Shown: positions 6,605-7,283 of the stretch, in pieces
How the letters are laid out: each line of letters opens with the position of its first letter
Position numbering within the stretch: position 1 is the first letter of the stretch
Assembly: GCA_030641425.1 (NCBI GenBank)
Contig: DAOWHM010000048.1
Location: forward strand, 1-7,283
Direction: 5' to 3'
DNA length: 7,283 bases
DNA from: Candidatus Bathyarchaeota archaeon
GTDB lineage: Archaea > Thermoproteota > Bathyarchaeia > Bathyarchaeales > SOJC01
Made by a program: the position numbers and the translations under genes
The notes under the pieces: generated by a model
Database searches by the model: none
Told to the model about the DNA's origin: nothing
Seen by the model: the letters and a program-made list of their open reading frames with translations, nothing else

Positions 6605-7283
6605 TCACTGTTCGCCAAACAAGGGCATGTTAGGAAAAATCTCAATGCCATTTTGGCCTATCGTGTAAGGTACAAGACTTGGGTTCACTTTGGCTCCTCT
6701 CATTTTCTCAACTTGGATTGCTCGAGTTGTAGTTGGTCCTGAGAAGAGAGTCTGCATCATGATAACGCCGTGAACTAGGAATTCTTCTTCCAAAGCTTTG
6801 CGTTCAAGACCTAAATGCCCCAATTCAGTAGTTACTAGACTTGTTACCCCTAGATCTGCCATAGATTCGATTAGATCTAAAACTACACTTCTTCTTTCCA
6901 TGGAATCTGGAAATCGGAAAACAAGTGCTGCTAGAGTATCAACCACTACCCGTTTCGCGTCAAGCGAAGCAATTTTCGCTTGAAGAGTCTCAATTAGCCT
7001 GTCGATTGGAAGTTGTTTACCACGCAAGCTCTTAGTTTCCTCTTTGTACAAATTTTCCTTTAACATGCTAACTCGAGACATGCGTGTAGCGTTTATAAAG
7101 GCAAACTTACCATGTTCTTCCGCCTTTCGAAAGTCCCATCCAAACTGCTGCATCTCCGCGTGGAAATGGTCTTTACTTTCATCAAGGCTCACGAAAATCC
7201 CATTCTCCTGGCTTTCATAGATTCCTTTGTACAGAAATTGACTACACATTATCGTTTTTCCGGCACCTGGTCCACCAACAACT
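6605..7283 (-). CDS. KaiC-like RecA-superfamily ATPase (5' end outside the window)
   Basis: The reading frame is open to the window edge: 225 residues are visible and the start codon lies beyond 7283. The ATG at 7249 is not the start, because the codons before it (7282 to 7250) encode VVGGPGAGKTI, a complete Walker A motif (7253-7276). Further on are VSLDES (visible residues 31-36), the KaiC-type acidic position, and RVVVDTL with the Walker B Asp115. TTELG and EKMRGAK (192-198) are typical of the KaiC C-terminal core. All elements for ATP binding and hydrolysis seen in the family are present. Only one KaiC domain fits in the visible part, unlike cyanobacterial KaiC with two. Archaeal single-domain KaiC-like proteins are often linked to signalling or motility control, but no specific role is readable here. 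It converges on the degenerate KaiC-like gene with a 47-bp gap and has its own terminator. Confidence 0.9.
   Translation of the reverse strand, partial: VVGGPGAGKTIMCSQFLYKGIYESQENGIFVSLDESKDHFHAEMQQFGWDFRKAEEHGKFAFINATRMSRVSMLKENLYKEETKSLRGKQLPIDRLIETLQAKIASLDAKRVVVDTLAALVFRFPDSMERRSVVLDLIESMADLGVTSLVTTELGHLGLERKALEEEFLVHGVIMMQTLFSGPTTTRAIQVEKMRGAKVNPSLVPYTIGQNGIEIFPNMPLFGEQ

Overview
The window looks archaeal, most likely from an uncultured lineage of the Bathyarchaeia or TACK type; the lineage is an inference from gene content, not a measured placement. The archaeal signs are TTTAAA-type TATA boxes with A-rich BRE elements a short distance before start codons, an archaeal winged-helix domain of the SSO10a/HTH_45 kind, two KaiC-like RecA-superfamily proteins and a UPF0104/flippase-like membrane protein. 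Base composition is moderate and looks even, and I see no RNA gene, insertion sequence, CRISPR array or prophage.

Left part (1-2323, + strand): the window opens inside the last 43 codons of a 2-oxoacid dehydrogenase E2 acyltransferase, which still carry the catalytic HRxxDG motif. After 128 bp come two zinc-dependent medium-chain dehydrogenases (MDR family) whose ends overlap by 8 bp and which were probably translated together. Both have complete catalytic and structural zinc sites and an NAD-type Rossmann fold. Their substrates cannot be read from the sequence; an alcohol, polyol or acetoin/2,3-butanediol type substrate feeding the neighbouring 2-oxoacid dehydrogenase is a guess.

Middle (2324-4153): pyrG (CTP synthase) has its own good archaeal promoter. 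The promoter position argues for the start at 2442 rather than the in-frame ATG at 2412. A perfect 12-bp palindrome lies 3 nt before that start codon. The glutaminase domain keeps its Cys-His-Glu triad but has unusual residues in the oxyanion/lid L11 segment and next to the catalytic His.

Right part (4154-7283): a polytopic flippase-like membrane protein overlaps by 47 bp with a winged-helix / Ig-like / degenerate KaiC-like fusion protein whose Walker A motif is eroded. Facing it on the minus strand is an intact KaiC-like ATPase whose 5' end, including the start codon, lies outside the window. Its Walker A motif is encoded upstream of the first in-window ATG, so that ATG is not the start. The two KaiC-like genes converge on a 47-bp gap that holds a clear hairpin plus U-tract terminator for the minus-strand gene. 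The flippase gene, pseudo-ATPase regulator and active KaiC-like ATPase form the most interesting neighbourhood here: possibly a membrane-linked signalling module, though nothing in the sequence proves a joint function.
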